Source of the DNA: Tractidigestivibacter sp050946515 | GTDB lineage: Bacteria > Actinomycetota > Coriobacteriia > Coriobacteriales > Atopobiaceae | Direction of reading: 5' to 3' | DNA length: 64,000 nucleotides | Assembly: GCF_050946515.1 (NCBI RefSeq) | Contig: NZ_JBMNUX010000012.1 | Location: forward strand, 1 to 64,000 | In this document: positions 19,089-28,242 of the stretch, in pieces | How positions within the stretch are numbered: position 1 is the stretch's first letter | Layout: each line of letters opens with the position of its first letter | Translations under genes and position numbers: made by a program | The notes under the pieces: generated by a model | What the model saw: only the letters and a program-made list of their open reading frames with translations | What the model was told of the DNA's origin: nothing | The model's database searches: none

Positions 19089-20329
19089 TTGAGAACACAT
19101 CCCAGGCGGTGGAAGGCAGGCGCGTTCTTCTCGCGGTGTGCGGTGGCATCGCCTGCTACAAGGCCGTAGAGGTCATGCGCGGCCTCCAAAAGGCCGGCTG
19201 CGACGTCCGCGTCACGATGACCGCAGACGCCGAGCGCTTCGTGGGCCCAGAGACCTTTGCGGCGCTCTCGAAGCACCCGGTGCTCGACGACCTCTACAGC
19301 TATCCCGATTCCATGACCGGACACGTCGACCTTGCCAACTGGGCCGACCTCGCCGTTGTCGTCCCCGCCACTGGAAACGTGATGGCTAAGGTCGCGGCTG
19401 GCATCGCAGACGACGCGCTCACGACCACGATGCTTGCCGTGCACTCTCCCGTGCTCGTGGCCGCGGCGATGAACGTCCACATGTGGGAGAGCCCCGCAAC
19501 GCAGGCAAACGTCCGCACGCTCGCCAGCCGCGGCATGCGCTTCGTCCACCCCGAGAGCGGGCTTCTCGCCTGCGGAGAGGTGGGCACGGGCAGGCTCGCG
19601 AGCGTCGAGCAAATCGTCTCTTCGGCGCTCAAGATGCTTGCCGAGGCCAACGCGAAGCAAGACCTTGCTGGCATCTCGCTCATGGTGACCGCCGGGCCCA
19701 CGCACGAGAAGATCGACTCGGTGCGCTACATCGCAAATTCCTCGACGGGCAAGATGGGCTATGCCATCGCGGCCTCGGCCGCGAAGCGAGGCGCCGAGGT
19801 CACGCTCGTCACGGGTCCAACGGCACTAGCCACGCCGGCTGGCGTAAAGCGCGTCGACGTTGTCTCCGCCGCGCAGATGAGGGAGGCGGCCGTGGCGGCC
19901 TTCGCATGCTCTGACGCCGCGATCTGCGCCGCCGCCGTCGCCGACTACACGCCCGCGCACCCGGCAGACCACAAGCTCAAGAAGGGCCGCGAGCAGCTGA
20001 CCTCCATCGAGCTCGTGGAGACGACCGACATCCTGGCCGAGCTCTCCGGCGCCAAGGGCAGCCGCGTGGTGGTCGGCTTCGCCGCCGAGACGGACGACCT
20101 CATCGCAAACGCCCAGGCAAAGCTCGCTCGCAAGGGCTGCGACCTCATCGTGGCAAACGACGTGTCGCGCTCTGACTCCACGTTTGGCTCCGACACCGAC
20201 CGCGTCGCCTTCGTGTGGGCAGACCGCGTCGAGCAGATGGAGACCCTGCCGCTGGAGCAGGTGGCAGACGAGCTTCTCGACCGCGTGGCAGCGCTCATCG
20301 CACAAAGGAGGCGCAATGGGCGGCGATAG
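19085..20329 (+). CDS. coaBC: bifunctional CoaBC, coenzyme A biosynthesis
   Basis: 414 residues. The N-terminal flavin decarboxylase (CoaC) has CGGIACYKAVEVMR, the catalytic-His neighbourhood NWADLAVVVPATGN, and PAMNVHMWE-like AAMNVHMWESP. The C-terminal phosphopantothenoylcysteine synthetase (CoaB) has TAGPTHEKIDSVRYIANSSTGKMG and KLKKG. Together they convert 4'-phosphopantothenate and cysteine to 4'-phosphopantetheine, also the prosthetic group source for the ACP in this window. Confidence 0.95.
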   Translation: MIENTSQAVEGRRVLLAVCGGIACYKAVEVMRGLQKAGCDVRVTMTADAERFVGPETFAALSKHPVLDDLYSYPDSMTGHVDLANWADLAVVVPATGNVMAKVAAGIADDALTTTMLAVHSPVLVAAAMNVHMWESPATQANVRTLASRGMRFVHPESGLLACGEVGTGRLASVEQIVSSALKMLAEANAKQDLAGISLMVTAGPTHEKIDSVRYIANSSTGKMGYAIAASAAKRGAEVTLVTGPTALATPAGVKRVDVVSAAQMREAAVAAFACSDAAICAAAVADYTPAHPADHKLKKGREQLTSIELVETTDILAELSGAKGSRVVVGFAAETDDLIANAQAKLARKGCDLIVANDVSRSDSTFGSDTDRVAFVWADRVEQMETLPLEQVADELLDRVAALIAQRRRNGRR

Positions 20330-21218
20330 CCAGACCAAAGGGACCTCGGCACAGCCAGTACGCGGCCCGCTTACCATAGGGCCGCACATCTCGGCGTCGG
20401 GCGGCTGGAAGGCGATGGGGGAGCGCGCCCTCTCGATCGGCGCCACCACCTTCGCCTTCTTCACCAGAAACCCCCACAGGGGCTCCACGCTCAAGTCGCT
20501 CGACGAGACCGACCCCGCAGAGCTCGCGCAGCTCATGGAGGACAACGGCTTCGGCACGCTCGTCGCGCACGCGCCCTACACGATGAACCTCTGCTCCGCG
20601 AAGCCGGACATCGTCGAGTTCGGACGCCAAATGATGGCGGAGGACATCGCCCGCCTCGACGAGGCCATCCCGGGCAGCTACTACAACTTCCATCCTGGAA
20701 GCCACGTCAAGCAGGGCGCAGACGAGGGAATCCGCCTGATCTGCGAGGGGCTCGACCAGGTTCTGGTACCAGGACAGAAGACGCGCGTCCTTCTCGAGAC
20801 CATGGCAGGAAAGGGCTCCGAGGTGGGGCGCACATTCGAGGAGCTCGAGCGCATCATCGAGGGAACCAAGCACGGAGACATGCTGGGCGTGTGCCTAGAC
20901 ACCTGCCACGTGTGGGACGGCGGCTATGACATCGTGGGCGACCTCGACGGCGTGCTCGACGAGTTCGACCGCGTGATTGGCCTTGACCGCCTGTGCGCCC
21001 TGCATGTCAACGACTCAAAGAACCCCCGCGGCTCGCACAAGGACCGCCACGAGAAGATCGGGCAGGGCGAGATTGGACTTGAGGGCTTCAGGGGCATCGT
21101 CGCCAACGAGCGCCTGCGCGGCCTGCCCATGATACTCGAGACGCCGAACGAGCTCGAGGGCTTTGGCGCCGAGATACAGCTTCTGCAATCAATGGCCTCA
21201 GAAGGGGCGAGAGCGTAA
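20316..21218 (+). CDS. nfo: endonuclease IV (AP endonuclease)
   Basis: 300 residues from ATG 20316, with AAAGGAGG upstream inside coaBC (14-bp overlap). Motifs are GPHISASGGW, the metal-ligand segment NFHPGSH, LLETMAGKG, CLDTCHVWDGGYD and HVNDSKNPRGSHKDRHEKIGQG. It is a zinc enzyme that cleaves abasic DNA. Length is typical. Confidence 0.95.
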   Translation: MGGDSQTKGTSAQPVRGPLTIGPHISASGGWKAMGERALSIGATTFAFFTRNPHRGSTLKSLDETDPAELAQLMEDNGFGTLVAHAPYTMNLCSAKPDIVEFGRQMMAEDIARLDEAIPGSYYNFHPGSHVKQGADEGIRLICEGLDQVLVPGQKTRVLLETMAGKGSEVGRTFEELERIIEGTKHGDMLGVCLDTCHVWDGGYDIVGDLDGVLDEFDRVIGLDRLCALHVNDSKNPRGSHKDRHEKIGQGEIGLEGFRGIVANERLRGLPMILETPNELEGFGAEIQLLQSMASEGARA

Positions 21219-23051
21219 GTGGGAATTCTGATAGGCTGCGAGCACCTGAGCCACGAGTGGCCGGGCAAGCGCGTGCTTTCTGACCAAACAATCGGCATCA
21301 ACGAGGGCGAGAAGATCGGCATCGTGGGCAGAAACGGCGACGGAAAGTCGACGCTGCTGTCGCTGATCGCGCATCGCCTTGAGCCTGACAGCGGGACAGT
21401 AACCTGGAGAAACGGCATACAGGTGGGCTTTCTGGGACAAGACGACGAGCTGGACGACAGCGCGACGGTCGGCTTCTCCGTCGTAGGTGACACTCCCGAG
21501 TACGCGTGGGCGTCAGACCCCAAGACCCGCGCAATCATTGCTGAGCTCTTGGGCGACGTCGACTGGGACTCGCCCGTCTCGACGCTCTCGGGCGGACAGC
21601 GGCGCCGCGTTGACCTTGCGCGCGTGCTCGTGGGCAACTGGGACGTCCTCTGCATGGACGAGCCCACCAACCACCTTGACATGCATGCCATCACCTGGCT
21701 TGCGGAGCACCTCAAGCGCCGCTGGCAGGACGGAACGGGCGCGCTTCTCGTGGTGACGCACGACCGCTGGTTTCTGGACGAAGTCTGCGAGCACATGTGG
21801 GAGGTGCACGACGGCCAGGTGGAGCCCTTCGAGGGAGGCTACTCCGCCTATATCCAGCAGCGCGTTGAGCGCGAGCGCCAGGCCCAGGTTGCCGAGGAGC
21901 GCCGGCAGAACATGCTGCGCAAGGAGCTCAACTGGCTGGCGCACGGAGCCAAGGCGCGCTCGTCCAAGCCAAAGTTCCGCATCGACGCCGCCATGGAGCT
22001 GATCGCGAACGACCCGCCACTCAGAAACTCGATCGAGCTGAAGCGCCTGGCCGTCTCGCGCCTGGGCAAGCAGGTCATCGAGATGAAGGGCGCCGGCTTT
22101 GCCTACAGAAACGACGACGGGAGCGAGAAGCGCGTCTTCTCAGACGTCGACTGGCTGATAGGGCCGGGAGACCGCTACGGCATCCTGGGAGAGAACGGCG
22201 TGGGCAAGACGACGCTGCTCAAGGTCATGACCGGGGCGCTCAAGCCCACCGAGGGCCACGTCAAGGTGGGAAAGTCGGTCAAGTTCGGCTTTCTGACGCA
22301 GCATCTGGACAACCTCAACGCCAAGGAGACTTGGACGGTCAAGTCGGTGCTCGCCGACTATCGCACCAACCTCTACATAGACGGCAAGCCCACGAGCCCC
22401 GAGAAGATGCTCGAGCGGCTGGGCTTCGACAAGCGCGAGCTCATGAGCCGCGTGATGGACCTGTCGGGCGGCCAGAAGCGCAGACTCGCCATCCTCTGCG
22501 TCCTTCTCGAGGAGCCGAACGTCTTGGTTCTGGACGAGCCAGGAAACGACCTGGACACCGACATGCTGGCTGTGCTCGAGGACCTGCTCGACACCTGGCC
22601 AGGGACCATGCTCGTGGTGACGCACGACCGCTACCTCATGGAGCGCGTGACCGACGACCAGTTCGCCCTGATAGACGGCCATATCCGCCACGTTCCAGGC
22701 GGCGTGGACGAGTACCTGAAGCTTCTGGACGAGAGCGCTGCCGCCACAGCGCAGGCCCCAGAGGGGCCACGAGCGCAAAGCCCGTCCCCAAAGGCAGAGA
22801 AAGCAGTAGGCTCTGGTAAGCTCTCGAACAAGGAACGGCGCGAGGCCAAGAAGCGCCACGACGCGGTGGAGAGAAAGCTGACAAAAGCTTCTTCGTTGCC
22901 AGACGAAATCAAGAAGAAGATGGCCGAGGCTGACCCTACGGACTACCAGGAGCTCGAAAGGCTGCAGAACGAGCTCAAAGAAGCAGAGGAGCAGATCTCC
23001 GACCTCGAGACCGAATGGCTCGAGCTGGAGGACCTTCTCGCAGAAAGCTAA
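21219..23051 (+). CDS. second ABC-F family ATPase (Uup-like)
   Basis: 610 residues, GTG start. Two cassettes are present: Walker A GRNGDGKST and GENGVGKTT; signatures LSGGQRRRVDLARVL and LSGGQKRRLAILCVLL; Walker B MDEPTNHLD and VLDEPGNDLDTD. The second Walker B has GN in place of the TN typical of ABC-F. The tail of about 70 residues is coiled coil (KERREAKKRHDAVERKL onward), as in Uup. It differs clearly from the ABC-F gene at 3.4 kb, so the window holds two paralogues. Likely role: translation or ribosome-associated quality control. Confidence 0.85.
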   Translation: MGILIGCEHLSHEWPGKRVLSDQTIGINEGEKIGIVGRNGDGKSTLLSLIAHRLEPDSGTVTWRNGIQVGFLGQDDELDDSATVGFSVVGDTPEYAWASDPKTRAIIAELLGDVDWDSPVSTLSGGQRRRVDLARVLVGNWDVLCMDEPTNHLDMHAITWLAEHLKRRWQDGTGALLVVTHDRWFLDEVCEHMWEVHDGQVEPFEGGYSAYIQQRVERERQAQVAEERRQNMLRKELNWLAHGAKARSSKPKFRIDAAMELIANDPPLRNSIELKRLAVSRLGKQVIEMKGAGFAYRNDDGSEKRVFSDVDWLIGPGDRYGILGENGVGKTTLLKVMTGALKPTEGHVKVGKSVKFGFLTQHLDNLNAKETWTVKSVLADYRTNLYIDGKPTSPEKMLERLGFDKRELMSRVMDLSGGQKRRLAILCVLLEEPNVLVLDEPGNDLDTDMLAVLEDLLDTWPGTMLVVTHDRYLMERVTDDQFALIDGHIRHVPGGVDEYLKLLDESAAATAQAPEGPRAQSPSPKAEKAVGSGKLSNKERREAKKRHDAVERKLTKASSLPDEIKKKMAEADPTDYQELERLQNELKEAEEQISDLETEWLELEDLLAES

Positions 23052-23063
23052 GGGACCACCCGC

Positions 23064-24806
23064 ATGATTGAGCTGATGAAGCGTTACCTCAAACCCTACC
23101 GAGGGAAGGCGCTCGCAGGCATCCTGACCAAGATGGTCGAGGTCGTGTTCGAGTGCCTGACGCCCCTGGTCGTCGCCCGCATGATCGACGACGGCGTTGC
23201 CACGGGAAACACCGACGAGATCGTGCGCCTGGGGCTTCTCCTGCTTGTGTTCGCGGCGGTGAGCTACTGCTTCACGCTCGTGTGCCAGAAGATGGCGGCG
23301 CTTGTCTCGCAGGCGGTGGGCACCGACCTGAGAGACGCCCTCTACGCGCAGGTGAACCGCCTCTCGAGCGCCGAGGTCGACCGCTTTGGCACGCCATCGC
23401 TCGTCACGCGCGTCACCAACGACACCAACCAGGTGCAGGTGACGCTCGCCCTCACCATCCGGCAGCTCACCCGCTGGCCGCTTCTGGCCGTAGGCTCCGT
23501 GATCGCCTGCCTGCTCATCGACCTTCGGCTTGGCGTCATCACGCTCATCTGCACCCCGCTCGTGGGCCTCGTCTTCTATCTGGTTATGAGCCGCGTCCTT
23601 CCGTACTACCAGTCAATGCAGACCAAGCTTGACCGCATCTCGCTCGTCACGCGCGAGGCGCTCTCCGGCGTCCGCGTGATTCGCGCCTTCCGCCGCGAAG
23701 ACCACGAGGACGCCCGCTTCAACGACGCCGCGCGCGACCAGGCGGACACCGCCATCGCATCGGGCAAGCTCTCGTCGTTCCTGAGCCCCGCGACCATGGT
23801 GATCATGGACATGGGAATCGTCGCCATCCTTTGGCAAGGCGGCATCCAAGTGAACCTGGGCAACCTCACGCAGGGCGAGACGATGGCGTTCATAAACTAC
23901 ATGACCACCTCGCTCACCTCGATTGGCTACCTCGCCAACCTGCTCATCCTCATGATGCGCGGGCAGACCTCGGCCAAGCGAATCCTCGAGGTGCTTGACT
24001 GCGAGCCCTCCATCACCGACGGCTCAGACGAGAGCCTCGCTCTTCCAGCGCGTGGCGAGAAGCCCGCGCTCGAGCTCGAGCGCGTGGCATACCGCTACGA
24101 GGGCTCCGAGGTGGACGCGCTCTCCGACGTGACGCTGACGCTTCCCGAGGGCGGGACGCTCGGGGTCATCGGCGGAACCGGCTCGGGCAAGTCGACGCTC
24201 GTCGACCTCCTGCCGCGCCTCATGGACGCAAGCGAGGGGAGCGTGCGCGTGCTTGGCCATGACGTGCGCAGCTACCCCATCGCGCAGCTGCGCCACGAGG
24301 TGAGCATCGTTCCGCAGCACGCGTCGCTTACCTCGGGCACCATTCGCTCCAACCTCACCTGGAGAAAGAAGGACGCCACAGACGGCGAGCTCTGGGAGGC
24401 GCTCGAGTGCGCCCAGGCTGCAGACTTCGTGCGCCAGAAGCCCGACGGCCTGGACACCCTCGTCGAGGCCGACGGGAAGAACTTCTCAGGCGGCCAGCGC
24501 CAGCGCCTGACCATCGCCCGTGCGCTCGTGGGGTCTCCCCGCATCGTCGTGCTGGACGACTCCGCCTCGGCGCTCGACTTTGCCACCGACGCCAGGCTGC
24601 GCGGGGCGCTGGCCGGGCTCTCCTCAAAGATCACGACCGTGATCGTGAGCCAGCGCGTCTCGGCCGTCATGGGCGCAGACCAGGTGCTTGTCCTTGACCA
24701 CGGGCGCATGGCGGGCTTGGGACCTCATAGAGAGCTTCTGAGCACCTGCCAGCTCTATCGCGAAATCTGCCTCTCGCAGCTTCGCAAAGAGGAGGTGGAG
24801 CGCTGA
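23064..24806 (+). CDS. heterodimeric ABC exporter, subunit with degenerate ATP site
   Basis: 580 residues: six-helix transmembrane domain, then a nucleotide-binding domain. Walker A GGTGSGKST is near residue 370 and the canonical signature FSGGQRQRLTIARAL is present. The Walker B ends VVLDD (near 494), with Asp replacing the catalytic Glu. The switch His is Gln (IVSQRVS, near 528). Both changes mark the degenerate half of asymmetric exporters such as TM287/288. The 1-bp overlap with the next gene, which carries the matching altered signature, supports an obligate pair. Substrate unknown (drug, lipid or peptide). Confidence 0.9.
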   Translation: MIELMKRYLKPYRGKALAGILTKMVEVVFECLTPLVVARMIDDGVATGNTDEIVRLGLLLLVFAAVSYCFTLVCQKMAALVSQAVGTDLRDALYAQVNRLSSAEVDRFGTPSLVTRVTNDTNQVQVTLALTIRQLTRWPLLAVGSVIACLLIDLRLGVITLICTPLVGLVFYLVMSRVLPYYQSMQTKLDRISLVTREALSGVRVIRAFRREDHEDARFNDAARDQADTAIASGKLSSFLSPATMVIMDMGIVAILWQGGIQVNLGNLTQGETMAFINYMTTSLTSIGYLANLLILMMRGQTSAKRILEVLDCEPSITDGSDESLALPARGEKPALELERVAYRYEGSEVDALSDVTLTLPEGGTLGVIGGTGSGKSTLVDLLPRLMDASEGSVRVLGHDVRSYPIAQLRHEVSIVPQHASLTSGTIRSNLTWRKKDATDGELWEALECAQAADFVRQKPDGLDTLVEADGKNFSGGQRQRLTIARALVGSPRIVVLDDSASALDFATDARLRGALAGLSSKITTVIVSQRVSAVMGADQVLVLDHGRMAGLGPHRELLSTCQLYREICLSQLRKEEVER

Positions 24807-26692
24807 TGCCGAACATCTACACGGGAGCCGCAGGAGGGGCGGCCTCGCTTCGCATGGTCAAGGGCGACATGGGCCAGGGGGGAGGACCTGCTGGCAATGA
24901 CCTCGACGCTTCCGTCTACTCCACGCGCGAGGTAGTCTCGCGCCTGCTGGGATACACGAAGCCGCACCGCATCTCGATGGTTGTCTCGCTCGTGACGGCT
25001 GCCGTCTCGACCTTGCTGCAGCTTTACGTGCCCATCCTGATTGGCCAGGGCATCGACCTTTTGATAAGCGAGGGGCACGTCGACTTTGCGGCGCTCCAGC
25101 CCATCTGCGTTCGCCTCGCCATCGTCGTCGTGATAGCGGGCTTCTCGCAGTGGCTCTCGGGCTGGTGCACCAACCGCCTCTCCTACGAGACGATTCGCGA
25201 CCTTCGCATCGACGCGTACAAGAAGTTTCGCCACCTGCCTCTCTCGTTCATCGACTCCCACTCCCATGGCGACCTCCTGTCGCGCGTGGTGAATGACGTC
25301 GACATGGTGGGAGAGGGGCTGCTCCAGGGCTTCACCCAGCTCTTCACCGGCATCTTCGCCATCGCAGGGACGCTCGTCTTCATGTTCTCGCTCTCCGTGC
25401 CGGTGGCGCTTGTCGTGGTCTGCGTCACGCCGCTCTCGATTCTGGTTGCCTGGCTCATCGCGCGCTTCTCCGCCAAGAGCTTTGCCGACTCCCAGGCCAT
25501 CCAAGGTGAGCTTGGCGGCTACGCCGAGGAGATGATCGGAAACCAGAAGCTGGTCTCGGCCTTCGCGCGTGGGGACGAGTGCAACAAGGAGTTCTCCGAG
25601 ATAAACGGGCGCCTCTACACGGCAGGGGAGCGCGCGCAGTTCATCAGCTCGCTCTCTAATCCCTCTACGCGCCTGGTCAACAACATCGTCTATGCAAGCG
25701 TCGCCGTCTTTGGGTGCATCTGCGTCATCACCGGATACCCCAGCCCGCTCACCGCCGGGCAGGTCCAGAGCTTCCTCTCGTACGCCAACCAGTACATGAA
25801 GCCCTTCAACGAGATCTCGGGCGTGGTGACCCAGCTGCAGACGGCTCTTGCCTCCGCGCGGAGGCTCTTTGCCCTGCTCGACGCCGAGGACGAGCCTGAC
25901 GAGGCAGGGTGCAAAGAGCTGGCGGAGCCAAGGCGCGGGCGCATCCAGTTTGAGGACGTATGCTTCTCCTACGTGAAGGACCGCCCCCTTCTTCAGAACA
26001 TCACCTTCGAGGTCAAGCCCGGACAGACGTTTGCGCTGGTTGGCCCCACGGGATGCGGGAAGACCACGCTCATCAACCTGCTTCTGCGCTTCTATGACGT
26101 CGACTCGGGCACCATTCGCATCGATGGGCAGGACACCGCAGCCTTGACGCGCGAGAGCCTGCGCTCCGCCTTCGGCATGGTCCTTCAGGACACCTGGCTC
26201 TTCAAGGGCACCATCCGCCAGAACATCGCCTACGGCCGGCCCGACGCGACCGACGAAGAGGTCGTCGCCGCAGCGAAGCGAGCGCACGCGCACAAGTTCA
26301 TCGTGCAGCTACCACACGGCTACGACACGGTGGTCGAGGAGAACGGAGGGTCGCTCTCGCAGGGGCAGTGCCAGCTGCTCTGCATCGCCCGCGTCATGCT
26401 GACGAACCCCGCAATCCTGCTTCTGGACGAGGCGACCAGCTCCATCGACACCCGCACCGAGCTGCAGGTGCAAGACGCGTTCGACCGCATGATGGAGGGG
26501 CGGACCTCGCTCGTCGTGGCACACCGCCTCTCCACCGTGCGAAACGCAGACTGCATTCTGGTCATGAAGGACGGCAGGCTCATCGAGCACGGAACCCACG
26601 ACGAGCTCCTTGCGCAAGGCGGCTTCTACGCCACGCTCTACGAGTCGCAGTTCGCGAACAACGACAGCCGCCCGGGGGCTAAGGTGGACTAG
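24806..26692 (+). CDS. heterodimeric ABC exporter, catalytic subunit
   Basis: 628 residues. A soluble N-terminus of about 45 residues precedes six membrane helices (KPHRISMVVSLVTAAVSTLL onward). The nucleotide domain has Walker A GPTGCGKTT near residue 412, an intact LLLDEATSSID with catalytic Glu, and an intact switch His (VVAHRLSTV). Its signature is LSQGQ rather than LSGGQ (near 515), which would face the degenerate site of the partner. It is translationally coupled to the upstream subunit. Confidence 0.9.
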   Translation: MPNIYTGAAGGAASLRMVKGDMGQGGGPAGNDLDASVYSTREVVSRLLGYTKPHRISMVVSLVTAAVSTLLQLYVPILIGQGIDLLISEGHVDFAALQPICVRLAIVVVIAGFSQWLSGWCTNRLSYETIRDLRIDAYKKFRHLPLSFIDSHSHGDLLSRVVNDVDMVGEGLLQGFTQLFTGIFAIAGTLVFMFSLSVPVALVVVCVTPLSILVAWLIARFSAKSFADSQAIQGELGGYAEEMIGNQKLVSAFARGDECNKEFSEINGRLYTAGERAQFISSLSNPSTRLVNNIVYASVAVFGCICVITGYPSPLTAGQVQSFLSYANQYMKPFNEISGVVTQLQTALASARRLFALLDAEDEPDEAGCKELAEPRRGRIQFEDVCFSYVKDRPLLQNITFEVKPGQTFALVGPTGCGKTTLINLLLRFYDVDSGTIRIDGQDTAALTRESLRSAFGMVLQDTWLFKGTIRQNIAYGRPDATDEEVVAAAKRAHAHKFIVQLPHGYDTVVEENGGSLSQGQCQLLCIARVMLTNPAILLLDEATSSIDTRTELQVQDAFDRMMEGRTSLVVAHRLSTVRNADCILVMKDGRLIEHGTHDELLAQGGFYATLYESQFANNDSRPGAKVD

Positions 26693-26726
26693 GGAAGCCG
26701 GCAAGGGGGATAATCTGCACGGAGTC

Positions 26727-26743
26727 AGTTCAAATCTTGAACT
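26727..26743. promoter_or_regulatory. palindrome upstream of the GlpA-like operon, putative operator
   Basis: AGTTCAA-ATC-TTGAACT is a perfect 7-bp inverted repeat with a 3-nt centre, 14 bp before the start codon. It lies just downstream of a possible -10 (GATAAT, 26709-26714). Its position suits a repressor site. No regulator gene is adjacent. Confidence 0.45.
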
Positions 26744-26757
26744 TTTGGAGCGGCCCT

Positions 26758-28242
26758 ATGGAAGAACCCAACAGCTACGACGTCATTGTGATTGGCGCAG
26801 GCGTCTCGGGCTGTGCCACGGCGCGCGAGCTCTCTCGAACCACGGCGTCGGTCATGGTGCTCGAGGCGGAAGACGACATTTGCTCGGGCACGTCGAAGGC
26901 GAACTCGGCCATCGTGCATGCAGGCTATGACGCGCAGCCGGGAACGCTGATGGCAAAGCTCAACGTGGAGGGCAACTCCCTCATGTTCGAGCTCGCCAAG
27001 AAGCTCGACTTCCCCTGCAAGCGGATTGGCTCGCTCGTCGTCTGCACCAACGAGGCCGACCGGCCAGGCCTTCTTGAGCTTCTGGAGCGCGGGCGCAAGA
27101 ACGGCGTGCCCGACCTGCGGATCGTCGAGAGAGACGAGCTTCGCCAGATGGAGCCCAACGTCTCCGATGATGCCGTAGCCGCCCTCTGGGCTCCGACTGC
27201 CGGCATCGTGAACCCCTTTGACCTCACGGCCGCCTTGGCCGAGAACGCCGCTGCTAACGGCGTCAAGTTCACGTTCAACGCCCCTGTCACGAACATCGAG
27301 AAGAACGAGGACGGCACCTTCGAGCTGCAGACCACGCGCGGGATGTTCCACGCCCGCTGCGTCGTGAACGCCGCTGGCGTCTATGCCGACCTCGTGCACA
27401 ACGCGGTGAGCCCAGAGTCCGACCAGATGAAGATCGTCCCGCGCCGCGGCCAGTACCTGCTGCTTGACACCACCGCAGGCGCTCACGTGAAGCACGTCGT
27501 CTTCGCCCTTCCCACCAAGATGGGCAAGGGCGTCTTGGTCGCGCCCACCACCCACGGCAACCTCATCGTAGGACCCACCGCAGAGGACATAGACGACCGG
27601 CAGGGAACCGACACTACGGCCGCCGGTCTTGCGGAGGTGGCAACGAAGTGCGGCATCACCGTCAAGGACGTGCCGCTTCGAGAGGTCATCACCTCGTTCT
27701 CTGGACTGCGCGCGCATCGAGCGGAGCACGAGTTCCTGATTGGCGAGAACCCCGCCGTGCCGGGGTTTGTGGACTGCGCTGCGATCGAGTCTCCCGGCCT
27801 TACCGCGTCTCCCGCCATCGGCCGCATGGTCGCAGGCATCGCGGCCAGAATCGTCGGCGCAGAGGAGAGGCCCGCCGAGGACATCGTCGAGACTCGCCGC
27901 GGAATCCCCAACCTCGACGAGGCCGGCCTTGAGGAGTGGGCAAAGCTCTGCGAGAAGGACCCCCGCTACGGCCATGTGATCTGCCGCTGCTGCCACGTCA
28001 GCGAGGCCCAGATCGTCGATGCCATCCATCGCGTGCCCGGAGCGCGCAGCCTTGACGGCGTCAAGCGCCGCACGGCAGCCCAGATGGGCCGCTGCCAAGG
28101 CGGCTTCTGCACGCCCAAGATCATGGAAATCCTCTCGCGCGAGCTGGACGACGTCCAGATGGAGACCGTGACAAAGTGCGGTCCAGGCTCGACCCTCATC
28201 GTGGGAACACCTAAGGACTCGCTCGGAGGCGATGCCAAATGA
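26758..28242 (+). CDS. GlpA-like FAD-dependent dehydrogenase with BFD-type [2Fe-2S] domain
   Basis: 494 residues from ATG 26758 with GGAG 9 nt upstream. The N-terminal FAD motif is VIVIGAGVSGCATARELS. Residues about 420-475 carry the BFD-like iron-sulfur domain, with cysteines in ICRCCHVSEAQI and GRCQGGFC. This matches the GlpA branch of anaerobic glycerol-3-phosphate dehydrogenases and related 2-hydroxyacid oxidases. It forms a three-gene operon with a GlpB-like flavoprotein and a DUF1667 protein, and overlaps the next gene by 4 bp. Glycerol-3-phosphate is the likeliest substrate; L-2-hydroxyglutarate-type substrates remain possible. Confidence 0.85.
   Translation: MEEPNSYDVIVIGAGVSGCATARELSRTTASVMVLEAEDDICSGTSKANSAIVHAGYDAQPGTLMAKLNVEGNSLMFELAKKLDFPCKRIGSLVVCTNEADRPGLLELLERGRKNGVPDLRIVERDELRQMEPNVSDDAVAALWAPTAGIVNPFDLTAALAENAAANGVKFTFNAPVTNIEKNEDGTFELQTTRGMFHARCVVNAAGVYADLVHNAVSPESDQMKIVPRRGQYLLLDTTAGAHVKHVVFALPTKMGKGVLVAPTTHGNLIVGPTAEDIDDRQGTDTTAAGLAEVATKCGITVKDVPLREVITSFSGLRAHRAEHEFLIGENPAVPGFVDCAAIESPGLTASPAIGRMVAGIAARIVGAEERPAEDIVETRRGIPNLDEAGLEEWAKLCEKDPRYGHVICRCCHVSEAQIVDAIHRVPGARSLDGVKRRTAAQMGRCQGGFCTPKIMEILSRELDDVQMETVTKCGPGSTLIVGTPKDSLGGDAK

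Noticed and set aside
24755..26293. A 512-codon minus-strand frame across the ABC exporter genes
   Set aside because: It covers conserved Walker motifs on the other strand and has no recognisable protein features.
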